From: Gammaproteobacteria bacterium
GTDB taxonomy: Bacteria > Pseudomonadota > Gammaproteobacteria > Pseudomonadales > Pseudohongiellaceae
Length of the DNA stretch: 35,103 nt
Assembly (NCBI GenBank): GCA_018698975.1
Contig: JABIPQ010000042.1
Location: 1 to 35,103, forward strand
Direction: 5' to 3'
Shown here: positions 16,893 to 23,998 of the stretch, in pieces
How the letters are laid out: every line of letters starts with the position of its first letter
How positions within the stretch are numbered: position 1 is the stretch's first letter
The notes under the pieces: generated by a model
Seen by the model: only the letters and a program-made list of their open reading frames with translations
Databases searched by the model: none
Told to the model about the DNA's origin: nothing
Made by a program: the position numbers and the translations under genes

Positions 16893-18464
16893 ATGACCAA
16901 GGCAAGCAATGAGCTTAGCGCGCCAGGCCCGGAATTCAGGCCGGGCATCTTCACCCGATGCTTTATTGCCCTTCTGGGGGGTGCCACCGGCCCCCTCGCC
17001 TTTAGCCCCAATAATATGTGGTTGCTCGGATTTGTATCAGTAATGGGGCTGTATATAGCATTGAAATATGCGACACCACGACAGGGCGCTATCACTGGTT
17101 GGTTCTTTGGCCTGGGTTTTTTTGGGCTGGGTGCTTCCTGGGTCTTTGTCAGCATTAATGTCTACGGCAATGCCAGCGAATTTCTGGCAGGTTTGCTGAC
17201 CTTACTTTTTGTCGCCGGCCTGGCGCTGCTTTTTGCTGTTCAGGGCTGGCTTACCCAACGTTTTTTTAATTGCTCGTTCTATATTTTCAGCTTCGCGGCA
17301 TTATGGGTTCTGGGTGAATGGACTCGCAGCTGGTTCCTGACCGGCTTTCCCTGGCTTTATCTTGGCTATCCTCATACCCAGTCCAGCTTCGCAGGCATAG
17401 CCCCTTTGTTCGGTGTATTTGGTATCAGCCTGATTGTCGCGCTTTCAGGCGCAGGGTTTGGTGAGATGGTTCTCATCTGGAATCGGCATACTGAAAGAAA
17501 AGCCTTTAATGTTGCCCGCTCCCTTATTCCCACCGCACTATTTTTTCTCTGGATTTTTGCCAATCTCAGCGGGAAGATCTCCTGGGTAGATCCTGTTGAA
17601 GACGCCGTTATCAAGGTAGGCCTGGTGCAGGCCAATATTGAACAGGGGCAGAAGTTTGATAATGCATTCATCCAGCAGAACCTGGATCACTATGACGCTC
17701 TAAGTACTTCCTTGTGGCAGGCCGATGTCATTGTCTGGCCGGAAACCGCGATACCGCTGGTCGCTGGCAGGGCTGGTCCCACACTTGACTATTTTTCTGC
17801 CAAAGCCAGTCGCAATGAGGCGACTTTGATCACCGGGATTTTTGGCGAAAGCGATGCTGGACTGCATAACAGTATTACCAGTATTGGCAATGGTGAGGGT
17901 ATCTACCACAAACAAAAACTGGTGCCCTTTGGTGAATATGTCCCAATGCGCGCAGTGCTGTCTACATTGCTACAAATTTTTAATCTGCCTATGTCCTCTT
18001 TGGAAAAAGGTCCTTCCGATCAAGGCTTACTGACTGCCGGGCTATATTCCGTTTCTCCCTATATTTGTTATGAAGTGGTTTATCCGGATTTTGTTCGACA
18101 GAGAGCCAAGGACGCAGATTTTCTTGTCACCATCAGCAATGACACCTGGTTTGGGGCATCCTGGGGGCCGCTGCAGCATCTTGAAATGGCGGCCATGCGA
18201 GCCCTAGAAAATGGTCGTTACATGGTGCGCGCCACTAATAACGGCGTTTCCGCCATCATCAATGAAAAGGGTGAGATTCTAGCGCGTACCGAGCAGTTTC
18301 AAGCAGAAGTTCTGCTTGGCGAGGTGCAGGTGTTTAGTGGGCGCACTCCGTTTTCCTACTGGGGTTCCTGGCCGATATTGTTACTTTGTGCCGCCCTTCT
18401 GTGTTTCGTGCATCTGTCACCTGAACCGGCATTGAAGTTGCTTGAGCGCATACGCAACAGGTAA
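16893..18464 (+). CDS. lnt: Apolipoprotein N-acyltransferase
   Basis: An inner-membrane enzyme of 523 residues that adds the third acyl chain to the N-terminal cysteine of outer-membrane lipoproteins. About six hydrophobic segments occupy residues 15-230 and one more lies near the C-terminus. The nitrilase-like periplasmic domain has the catalytic triad Glu284 (VWPETAIP), Lys340 (YHKQKLVPFGEYVP) and Cys392 (YICYEVVYPDF). The ATG is five bases after the corC stop. It closes the conserved operon; nothing on the plus strand follows until the accessory block. Confidence 0.96.
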   Translation: MTKASNELSAPGPEFRPGIFTRCFIALLGGATGPLAFSPNNMWLLGFVSVMGLYIALKYATPRQGAITGWFFGLGFFGLGASWVFVSINVYGNASEFLAGLLTLLFVAGLALLFAVQGWLTQRFFNCSFYIFSFAALWVLGEWTRSWFLTGFPWLYLGYPHTQSSFAGIAPLFGVFGISLIVALSGAGFGEMVLIWNRHTERKAFNVARSLIPTALFFLWIFANLSGKISWVDPVEDAVIKVGLVQANIEQGQKFDNAFIQQNLDHYDALSTSLWQADVIVWPETAIPLVAGRAGPTLDYFSAKASRNEATLITGIFGESDAGLHNSITSIGNGEGIYHKQKLVPFGEYVPMRAVLSTLLQIFNLPMSSLEKGPSDQGLLTAGLYSVSPYICYEVVYPDFVRQRAKDADFLVTISNDTWFGASWGPLQHLEMAAMRALENGRYMVRATNNGVSAIINEKGEILARTEQFQAEVLLGEVQVFSGRTPFSYWGSWPILLLCAALLCFVHLSPEPALKLLERIRNR

Positions 18465-18522
18465 GTGTCTTTAAAGTCTCTTTGCTAATAGCGACATATC
18501 CTCAATTCAGCGAGCCTATGCT

Positions 18523-18849
18523 TTAATGAATTAATACATTTTCTTGAGAAACTTTTTGTTTTACATATAAGCAGCTTAGCAATTGTGCAACTACCCATGA
18601 AAAGTACTCTACATCAGTAAGCACAGGTATTGATTTATTTTTCACCTCTTCAAGGATGCTCAGGCCATTAATATCAGGTAACTCAATATCCAGTAAAAGA
18701 ATCTCTGGTGGGCTTTCATTCAAGGCATTTATAGCTTCCAGCCCCTCATGAAAGATATGTGAGCTATAACCAAGATCCTTAAGATAAGTTTTATACAAAT
18801 TTGCAGTTGCCGGACTGTCCTCAACTATAAATATTTCGGCAGAACGCAT
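18523..18849 (-). CDS. Truncated response-regulator receiver domain
   Basis: The first 75 residues are a good receiver domain: the acidic pocket in FIVEDS (Glu10, Asp11), the phospho-acceptor Asp54 in LLLDIELPDINGL, and VKNKSIPV leading to the fourth strand. After that the sequence departs from the family: there is no strand 5 with its conserved lysine, and the last 30 residues (from LTDVEYFSW on) look unrelated. A receiver needs about 115-120 residues, so the protein is probably non-functional or a remnant left by a deletion. No histidine kinase is nearby. AT-rich codon use in the 3' part differs from its neighbours. Confidence 0.6.
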   Translation of the reverse strand: MRSAEIFIVEDSPATANLYKTYLKDLGYSSHIFHEGLEAINALNESPPEILLLDIELPDINGLSILEEVKNKSIPVLTDVEYFSWVVAQLLSCLYVKQKVSQENVLIH

Positions 18850-18958
18850 TCAAAGACTCCAGATAGATATATGAAACAAATTTTCGTACGTAATTTATTG
18901 AAATATACGAAATGATATTGTGTTTTGTAATACATTATTGAAAATTCAGGATTTATTC

Positions 18959-19891
18959 CTATAGACCGATGAGATTGGCATAGATGCTAATGCTTATCAC
19001 CGACAGTATGCAGGACAGTGCAATAGATGTAGCGGCCAGATCTTCACAGCAGCGATAGCGAATGGAAAATACGTATACGGAAATCCCCACAGGCATACAG
19101 GATAACAACACCGCTGTCTGCGCCCACAATGGGTCTATGGCAAAGACCAGCGTAGTAAAAAACCACACCAGCCCAGGCAATACCAGGAGTTTCATTCCAG
19201 TAATCACCAACGCCATGGGGATTTCACCACGAATTCGATAACGGTTCATACCCGCCCCCAAAGCCATGAGTGCGGCTGGTATCGCGGCCCGGCTTATTAA
19301 CTCCAATGACTCCAGCAAAGGCTGATAGAGCGAAAGCCCGACAAAATTAACCAGTGCGCCAAGCACCAGACTGCCACTGATAGGGTTTTTAACTACTCCC
19401 TTGAACACACTCCACACATGCGCACTTATTGCCTTTCCCTCTTCCCGCTTTAATTCCGCAATAATAGTGCCAAACGAAAAAATCAGCAGGTTGTGAATGG
19501 TAATTATCATAAATATCGGTACAAAGGCGGCTTCACCGAGCAATTCCAGACAAATCGGAATGCCAAGAATGGTGACATTGGGATAGGCGCACCCCATACC
19601 GAAAACACCCAGCCGGGCCTGGCCTGAGCCAAAGTGGAAATAAGCAATGAGGATGCCTGCAATATAGACAATGAAAATGGCCAGGTAGTAAGCCCACAAT
19701 AAATTCCAGTCCAGGTCTTTTGGCAAATCCGCAGTGGCTGTACCAAAAAAAAGCATGCACGGTATAAAAAAATTAAAGGTGATTTTTTCCAGAGCGCGAA
19801 CTTCACCGTCACTAACTAATTGACGACGTGCCGAAAGCCAGGCCAAAGTAGCGATAGCCACAATGGGAAACAGTGTTTCAATAATATACAT
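18959..19891 (-). CDS. AEC family transporter
   Basis: The 310-residue protein is almost wholly hydrophobic with about ten transmembrane segments in two halves, as in the auxin-efflux-carrier family. Typical segments are FNFFIPCMLFFGTAT near the N-terminus, GCAYPNVTILGIPICLELLGE in the centre and AIPAALMALGAGMNRYR before the second half. Family members export or import small organic acids such as malate; the substrate cannot be predicted. It is transcribed alone; a strong terminator for the preceding minus-strand genes lies just before its start. Confidence 0.9.
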   Translation of the reverse strand: MYIIETLFPIVAIATLAWLSARRQLVSDGEVRALEKITFNFFIPCMLFFGTATADLPKDLDWNLLWAYYLAIFIVYIAGILIAYFHFGSGQARLGVFGMGCAYPNVTILGIPICLELLGEAAFVPIFMIITIHNLLIFSFGTIIAELKREEGKAISAHVWSVFKGVVKNPISGSLVLGALVNFVGLSLYQPLLESLELISRAAIPAALMALGAGMNRYRIRGEIPMALVITGMKLLVLPGLVWFFTTLVFAIDPLWAQTAVLLSCMPVGISVYVFSIRYRCCEDLAATSIALSCILSVISISIYANLIGL

Positions 19892-19905
19892 GGTTACAAC
19901 AGACC

Positions 19906-19942
19906 AAAAAAAATGCTGGCATCATTAAAGCATGCCAGCATT
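19906..19942 (-). terminator. Rho-independent terminator upstream of the AEC gene
   Basis: AATGCTGGCAT (19912-19922) and ATGCCAGCATT (19932-19942) make a perfect 11-pair stem with a nine-base loop, followed on the minus strand by eight T residues. It ends transcription coming from the split gene whose last codon is at 19973. Confidence 0.85.
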
Positions 19943-19972
19943 GTTTTTCGAAACTGAACGTCAGGCGCAAGG

Positions 19973-20206
19973 TTATTTTAAATAATAGGGAGTGCTATCC
20001 TTAAGCGAAGCAAATTGAGGTAAATCATTAAACGCCTTCAACTGCAGATTGCTCTGCTCACCAAAAACAATTTCTCCATCAAGGGAAGTCTTTGCTATTC
20101 CGCTGTCCTCATTCATTTGCACCTGCACCAGTGTAAATTCCGGGGAATTGTTGTTAGGTGTATTCCATAAATAGGGATTACGGGTTTTCAGACCCGGAGT
20201 CACCAA
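19973..20206 (-). pseudogene. C-terminal part of a secreted-protein gene separated by an in-frame TAA
   Basis: This 77-codon segment is in exactly the same frame as the 119-codon ORF before it; only one TAA (20212-20210) and one TTT codon separate them. Its first possible start (TTG at 20206) has no ribosome binding site. It reads naturally as the end of one protein of about 200 residues, with segments such as TPGLKTRNPYLW and PEFTLVQVQMNED. A point mutation to stop, or a sequencing error, is the simplest explanation. I do not recognise the family. A strong terminator follows about 30 bases after its stop. Confidence 0.6.
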
Positions 20207-20209
20207 AAA

Positions 20210-20569
20210 TTACATTTCCTGGCCACCTTCCATATCCTTCTTCCAGGCATATTTAATTCGATAGCCTGTTGCAGCTGCAGAAAAAAAATACCCCCTGGTC
20301 TCCTGCTGTTCAACTTTTGCAAGAAAGCCTTCAAGATCATTATTTTTCTGATACTCCCTGTAAGCCTTTTCTACTTCTGCGCGCTCTTCAACCGAGGACC
20401 AATCGATCAATGACAACCTTACTTCAGTATCGTTTTCATATTTTACGTCCATTGCACTACCGGACAGAGAAAGCATTGCAGCTGCATGTAATTGTGCCGA
20501 CAACGCAAACAGCAAGATAATACCTGCCAAACTTTTAGCGGCTGACAGTGAATTGCTTAGAAACTTCAT
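20210..20569 (-). CDS. Secreted protein of unknown function, N-terminal part (prematurely ended)
   Basis: The 119-residue ORF starts with a clear signal peptide (KSLAGIILLFALSAQLHAAAM, cleavage likely after LHA). Then comes a charged segment with VEKAYREYQKNNDLEGFLAKVEQQETRGYFFS that resembles the start of a globular periplasmic domain. The TAA at 20210 stops it in the middle of what looks like a beta strand (IKYAWKKD...GGQEM), and the same frame stays open for a further 78 codons. It follows the DegP/DegQ gene by 49 bases, with a tandem repeat in between, and may be co-transcribed with it. The family is not recognised. Confidence 0.65.
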   Translation of the reverse strand: MKFLSNSLSAAKSLAGIILLFALSAQLHAAAMLSLSGSAMDVKYENDTEVRLSLIDWSSVEERAEVEKAYREYQKNNDLEGFLAKVEQQETRGYFFSAAATGYRIKYAWKKDMEGGQEM

Positions 20570-20583
20570 TCTATAAACCTCCT

Positions 20584-20616
20584 TAAGTTATGTAAGTTAT
20601 GTAAGTTATGTAAGTT
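20584..20616 (+). repeat. Tandem repeat of TAAGTTATG
   Basis: Three perfect copies of the nine-base unit TAAGTTATG (20584-20610) are followed by a partial copy, TAAGTT. The array fills most of the 49 bases between the protease stop and the start of the split secreted-protein gene. It is probably a slippage-prone array; because the unit is nine bases and it lies outside the coding region, copy number would not shift a frame. Confidence 0.85.
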
Positions 20617-20618
20617 TT

Positions 20619-21998
20619 TTACCGCATGATGAGAAACAGCATCTGTTCCCCTCTTTTCACATTCAAGGCAATAGTGCCCGTATTTTCTTCCAATATTTCG
20701 AGTAGCTGCGCGCGGGAGCTAACCACTTGCCGATTGATAGCAGTGATAATGTCACCGCTTTGGAGGCCATTGCGCAGCGCCCTGCTGCCCTGGACAACAT
20801 TGTTTACCAGCACCCCTTGCACTTCACCATAGTCATCATGATCAGTTGGAATATTGCTCAATTCTGCCCCTTCCAATACCGATGAGGAGTCTGCGGAGAC
20901 ACTGGATTCAGCTAATACAGGCGCATTACCAATTCTTACATCGTAATCAAAACGCTGGTTATCCCTGATCAATCCTATTGAAACTTCCTTTCCAGCCCGG
21001 GTAAGTCCAATGGTATTTCGCAGGTCTGATGCACCTGTAATGCTTGCATCATCCACTGCCACAATGACATCACCGGCCTGGATGCCGGCATTGTCAGCTG
21101 GTGAATCAGGCTCAACACTGGAAACCACCGCACCGGAAGAAACCTGCAAATCAAGGGCGTCAACCACATCGGGTGTCAGATCAGTAATACGCACCCCTAA
21201 CATGCCCCGACTGACCTCACCGTATTCAAGTAACTGATCAACAACAGCCATTGCCATATTTATCGGTACTGCGAAACCGATTCCGACATTGCCACCCGCG
21301 GGAGAAATAATGGCTGAATTTATACCAACCAGATCGCCGTGATAATCCACCAACGCGCCACCGGAATTACCGGGATTAATGGAAGCATCAGTCTGGATAA
21401 AATCCTCATAGCCGTCTCCATTAATACCAGTCTGTCGACTCAGGGCACTGACAATTCCTGTCGTCACTGTCTGACCAATACCAAATGGATTACCAATGGC
21501 AGCGACATAATCCCCCACCAGAAGAGTGTCTGAATCAGATAATGGCACAGCGCTGAGATCCTGAGCCTCAATCTGCAACAGCGCAATATCAGTCGCTGCA
21601 TCACTACCAATAAGCTCTGCCTTTACACTGCGCTTATCCTGCAGCGTAATAGTGATTTCTTCAGCATTATTGACTACATGGTGGTTGGTGAGGATATAGC
21701 CTTCCTCGGCATTGAAGATGACTCCTGATCCTGCACTTTGTACAGGCCGGCTCTGGGGCTGATCAGGCACCTCAAAAAAACGCTTGAAGAATGGATCATT
21801 CAACAAGGGGTTTTGCGGGATACTCGCCCTGCCTGTCACAGAAATATTAACGACTGCAGGGGTAACTTGTTCCAGTATCGGTGCGATACCGGGTCGTTCA
21901 ATTAACTCTATTTCCTGCGCAATGCTGATAGCAGCTCTACCAAAAAGTAAGAGGCTTGCTAACAGTACGACAGGAAAATAACGCATTGTTACTTTCAT
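20619..21998 (-). CDS. degQ: DegP/DegQ-type periplasmic serine endoprotease
   Basis: A 459-residue HtrA-family protease with a signal peptide (residues 1-27, ending SIAQ). The catalytic triad is His107 (LTNHHVVNNAEE), Asp137 (ATDIALLQIEA) and Ser212 (INPGNSGGALV). Two PDZ domains follow, at about 255-345 and 375-455, the second carrying the QGSRALRNGLQSGDIITAINR signature. It degrades or refolds misfolded periplasmic proteins. The LA loop (residues 57-87) is moderately short, closer to DegQ than to DegP. The ATG has an AGGAG site seven bases upstream. An inverted repeat in the promoter region (22057-22074) may regulate it. Confidence 0.95.
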   Translation of the reverse strand: MKVTMRYFPVVLLASLLLFGRAAISIAQEIELIERPGIAPILEQVTPAVVNISVTGRASIPQNPLLNDPFFKRFFEVPDQPQSRPVQSAGSGVIFNAEEGYILTNHHVVNNAEEITITLQDKRSVKAELIGSDAATDIALLQIEAQDLSAVPLSDSDTLLVGDYVAAIGNPFGIGQTVTTGIVSALSRQTGINGDGYEDFIQTDASINPGNSGGALVDYHGDLVGINSAIISPAGGNVGIGFAVPINMAMAVVDQLLEYGEVSRGMLGVRITDLTPDVVDALDLQVSSGAVVSSVEPDSPADNAGIQAGDVIVAVDDASITGASDLRNTIGLTRAGKEVSIGLIRDNQRFDYDVRIGNAPVLAESSVSADSSSVLEGAELSNIPTDHDDYGEVQGVLVNNVVQGSRALRNGLQSGDIITAINRQVVSSRAQLLEILEENTGTIALNVKRGEQMLFLIMR

Positions 21999-22056
21999 AC
22001 TGTTTCTCCTAAATCCTGGATCAATATCCGCTTAAACAGCAAGCAGACTCGATTTA

Positions 22057-22074
22057 CCTACTTGGTATAGTAGG
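22057..22074. promoter_or_regulatory. Inverted repeat overlapping a candidate promoter of the DegP/DegQ gene
   Basis: CCTACT-TGGTAT-AGTAGG is a palindrome with six-base arms 59 bases before the protease start. On the minus strand it contains a possible -10 (TACTAT) preceded by TTGAAA at 16 bases. A repressor or activator bound here could control the protease; no E. coli-type sigmaE promoter (GAACTT/TCTGA) was seen. Confidence 0.4.
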
Positions 22075-22140
22075 TTCAACTGAGAAAATTTCAAGGGGAC
22101 ATTTCAGGCAAGATTGTGAAGAGCAATATGAGTGCTCAAA

Positions 22141-22159
22141 CCAGGAAGTTTATTCCTGG
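22141..22159 (-). terminator. Possible terminator after the YeeE/YedE pair
   Basis: CCAGGAA and TTCCTGG form a seven-pair stem with a five-base loop, 15 bases after the stop of the downstream YeeE gene. On the minus strand only TTT follows, so its efficiency is doubtful. Confidence 0.4.
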
Positions 22160-22174
22160 CCTGGATCATCAGAT

Positions 22175-22615
22175 TCAGGAAGGAAGAAATTTATCGTGGG
22201 CCACAATACCTGCCAGCATAGCCAGTACGAACCAGACGACTTTCATGTCCAGGGAATTAAGCGCCACCAAAGAAGGCCCGGGACAAATACCCGCCAATCC
22301 CCAGCCAATGCCAAATATTACTGCGCCAAGAATCAGCTTTTTATCCAGGTCTTTTTTGCCCGGAATACTAAAGCTGACGGCCAGAAATGGTTTGTGCATC
22401 AAGCGTGCATATTGAAAGCCCGGCACTGCAACAGTCAGGGCACCTGCCATGACAAAAATCAAGGTAGGGTCCCAAGGGCCAAGGATATTCAGAAATCCTA
22501 ATACCCGCGCAGGATTTACCATTTCCGAGACACTCAGGCCAAGACCAAAGAGTATTCCACTGGTTATAATCACCAGCAAATTACTGAAGGGAAGTCCTTT
22601 ATCTGTTGATTCCAT
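22175..22615 (-). CDS. YeeE/YedE family (DUF6691) membrane protein
   Basis: The 146-residue protein has four hydrophobic segments and the half-size layout of single-domain YeeE/YedE sulfur-transport proteins. The N-terminal segment GILFGLGLSVSEMVNPARVLGFLNI and the later GWGLAGICPGPSLV are typical, the cysteine of GICPGP being the conserved one. Paired half-size proteins of this type are thought to move thiosulfate or other sulfur compounds. It starts 13 bases after the first YeeE gene. No persulfide dioxygenase or BigR-like regulator is nearby; a peroxiredoxin precedes the pair instead. Confidence 0.9.
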   Translation of the reverse strand: MESTDKGLPFSNLLVIITSGILFGLGLSVSEMVNPARVLGFLNILGPWDPTLIFVMAGALTVAVPGFQYARLMHKPFLAVSFSIPGKKDLDKKLILGAVIFGIGWGLAGICPGPSLVALNSLDMKVVWFVLAMLAGIVAHDKFLPS

Positions 22616-22628
22616 AAACTCTACTCCC

Positions 22629-23051
22629 CTATCCGGTAATCACATTAACTAATGTATGAGTTAAAGCAGCAGTGACAATAAATGTCACTGTCGCCACCAG
22701 CGAACGTGTTGAGAATCTGGCCAGACCACAAATGCCATGACCACTTGTGCAACCACTTCCGGTGCGCGTGCCGAATCCGACTAACAGGCCTGCAATCACA
22801 TACACAAACCAGGGTGAGTCCAGTTGCACCGGCAATTCACGTCCCCATAAAAATGGATAGATTGCACCACCAATTATCAGACTAAGGACAAAAATCACTC
22901 GCCAGCTAACCTGCCCTTTTTCCTGTTTAACAAGGCCGCCAACAATGCCGCTGATACCCGTGATTCTGCCATTACCCAGAAACATCAGGATGACGGCAAA
23001 GCCGATCATCACACCGCCGCTAAAGGCATTAATAAAAGAAAATTCTGTCAT
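22629..23051 (-). CDS. YeeE/YedE family membrane protein
   Basis: I place the start at the ATG of MTEFSFINAFSGGVMIG (23051), giving 141 residues; the longer open frame to 23144 would add a non-hydrophobic leader that overlaps a strong hairpin. Four membrane segments are visible. The signatures are GNGRITGISGIVGG and GFGTRTGSGCTSGHGICGLARFSTRS, with two Cys in SGCTSGHGIC typical of the first half of a YeeE/YedE pair. It is the first gene of the pair and lies 117 bases after the peroxiredoxin gene, with a strong hairpin between them. Confidence 0.9.
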   Translation of the reverse strand: MTEFSFINAFSGGVMIGFAVILMFLGNGRITGISGIVGGLVKQEKGQVSWRVIFVLSLIIGGAIYPFLWGRELPVQLDSPWFVYVIAGLLVGFGTRTGSGCTSGHGICGLARFSTRSLVATVTFIVTAALTHTLVNVITG

Positions 23052-23106
23052 GGTCACCCTGCTTTTTAAAAAAAGAAATTGGTGAAAAGGATATAAAGAG
23101 GCAAAT

Positions 23107-23136
23107 CCGGGGTCTTGCCTTAAATCAAGGCCCCGG
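23107..23136 (-). terminator. Strong hairpin between peroxiredoxin and YeeE genes
   Basis: CCGGGGTCTTG (23107-23117) and CAAGGCCCCGG (23126-23136) pair along 11 positions, one of them a G-U, over an eight-base loop. The minus-strand side has only ATTTG after it, so it may be an attenuating or RNA-stabilising element between the two genes rather than a full terminator. Confidence 0.5.
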
Positions 23137-23167
23137 TAGAGCAAGACATCTATCCGTTAAGAATAGC

Positions 23168-23644
23168 TTACAGCACTTCCAAAATGGATTCTGCTGTACT
23201 GATACCCATCTCACCTGGAGGTTCGATGGCCAGATGAGTAACAGTGCCATCATCCACAACCATCGCCAGACGTTTGCAGCGAGTACCCAGACCAAAACCT
23301 GTTCCATCCAGTTCTGTACCCATGGCACTGGTTAGCTCAGCATTACCGTCTGCCAGCATGGTAATTTTTTCGGCATTTTGGGCTTCACCCCACGCGCCCA
23401 TCACAAAGGCATCGTTAACTGACAGACAAATAATACTGTCAGCTTTTTCCAGGATAGTGTCTGCATTCACTACATAACCGGGCAAGTGGGTCATGGAACA
23501 ACCCGGTGTAAAGGCACCCGGAACAGCAAACATCACCACTTTTTTACCGCCGAACAAATCATCTGTTGTAACATCCTTGGGACCGTCTGCAGTCATAATT
23601 TTAAGCGTGGCTGACGGAATTTTGTCTCCGACTTCAATAGTCAT
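23168..23644 (-). CDS. Peroxiredoxin, Prx5/PrxII type
   Basis: With the ATG at 23644 (GGAG site seven bases upstream) the protein has 158 residues. The peroxidatic Cys49 lies in VPGAFTPGCSMTHLPGY, the Prx5 motif, and FVMGAWGEAQ, MLADGNAELTSAMG and LGTRCKRLAMVVDDG follow in the family order. Such enzymes reduce hydrogen peroxide and organic hydroperoxides with glutathione/glutaredoxin or thioredoxin. Two further cysteines (in SIICLSV and TRCKR) could act in resolution. The gene precedes a YeeE/YedE pair on the same strand, which may link peroxide defence with sulfur supply. Confidence 0.93.
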   Translation of the reverse strand: MTIEVGDKIPSATLKIMTADGPKDVTTDDLFGGKKVVMFAVPGAFTPGCSMTHLPGYVVNADTILEKADSIICLSVNDAFVMGAWGEAQNAEKITMLADGNAELTSAMGTELDGTGFGLGTRCKRLAMVVDDGTVTHLAIEPPGEMGISTAESILEVL

Positions 23645-23998
23645 TGTTGTCTCCAGAATTAGCAAATAGATATAAAGAAAGAAAAAGAATAGTAGAACAT
23701 CATGGTATAAAGCTCTACTAATGGTTGATTATTTATTAAATGATTATAATCAGCATCTGGATTGTATGGGTTTGATCAGGAAATACAATGCCAGCAGTCT
23801 CTTGCCCAAAGCAGATGAGCATCAAGTTAACGAGCATGATGCTATCGCCTCCCAAACAAGGAATTAAGACAATCTGTCAAGACAATGGCCCTATGTATCT
23901 ATGTAAAATAGTGCTTCCAGGGAATTGATCTCCAGGCGGTCTGCATTTACAGTGAATTCCTGTCCACTTCCCTAAGCGATATGACCCTGGAGCCATCA
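23645..23998. other. Gene-free region between peroxiredoxin and PepF
   Basis: No convincing ORF or RNA gene. The left part is AT-rich and holds a 12-base palindrome, TGATTATAATCA (23741-23752), about 100 bases before the peroxiredoxin start, as well as AGTAGA/TCTACT arms close by. These could be operator or promoter elements. Near 23980 an ATG in frame with pepF exists but has no ribosome binding site. Confidence 0.4.
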
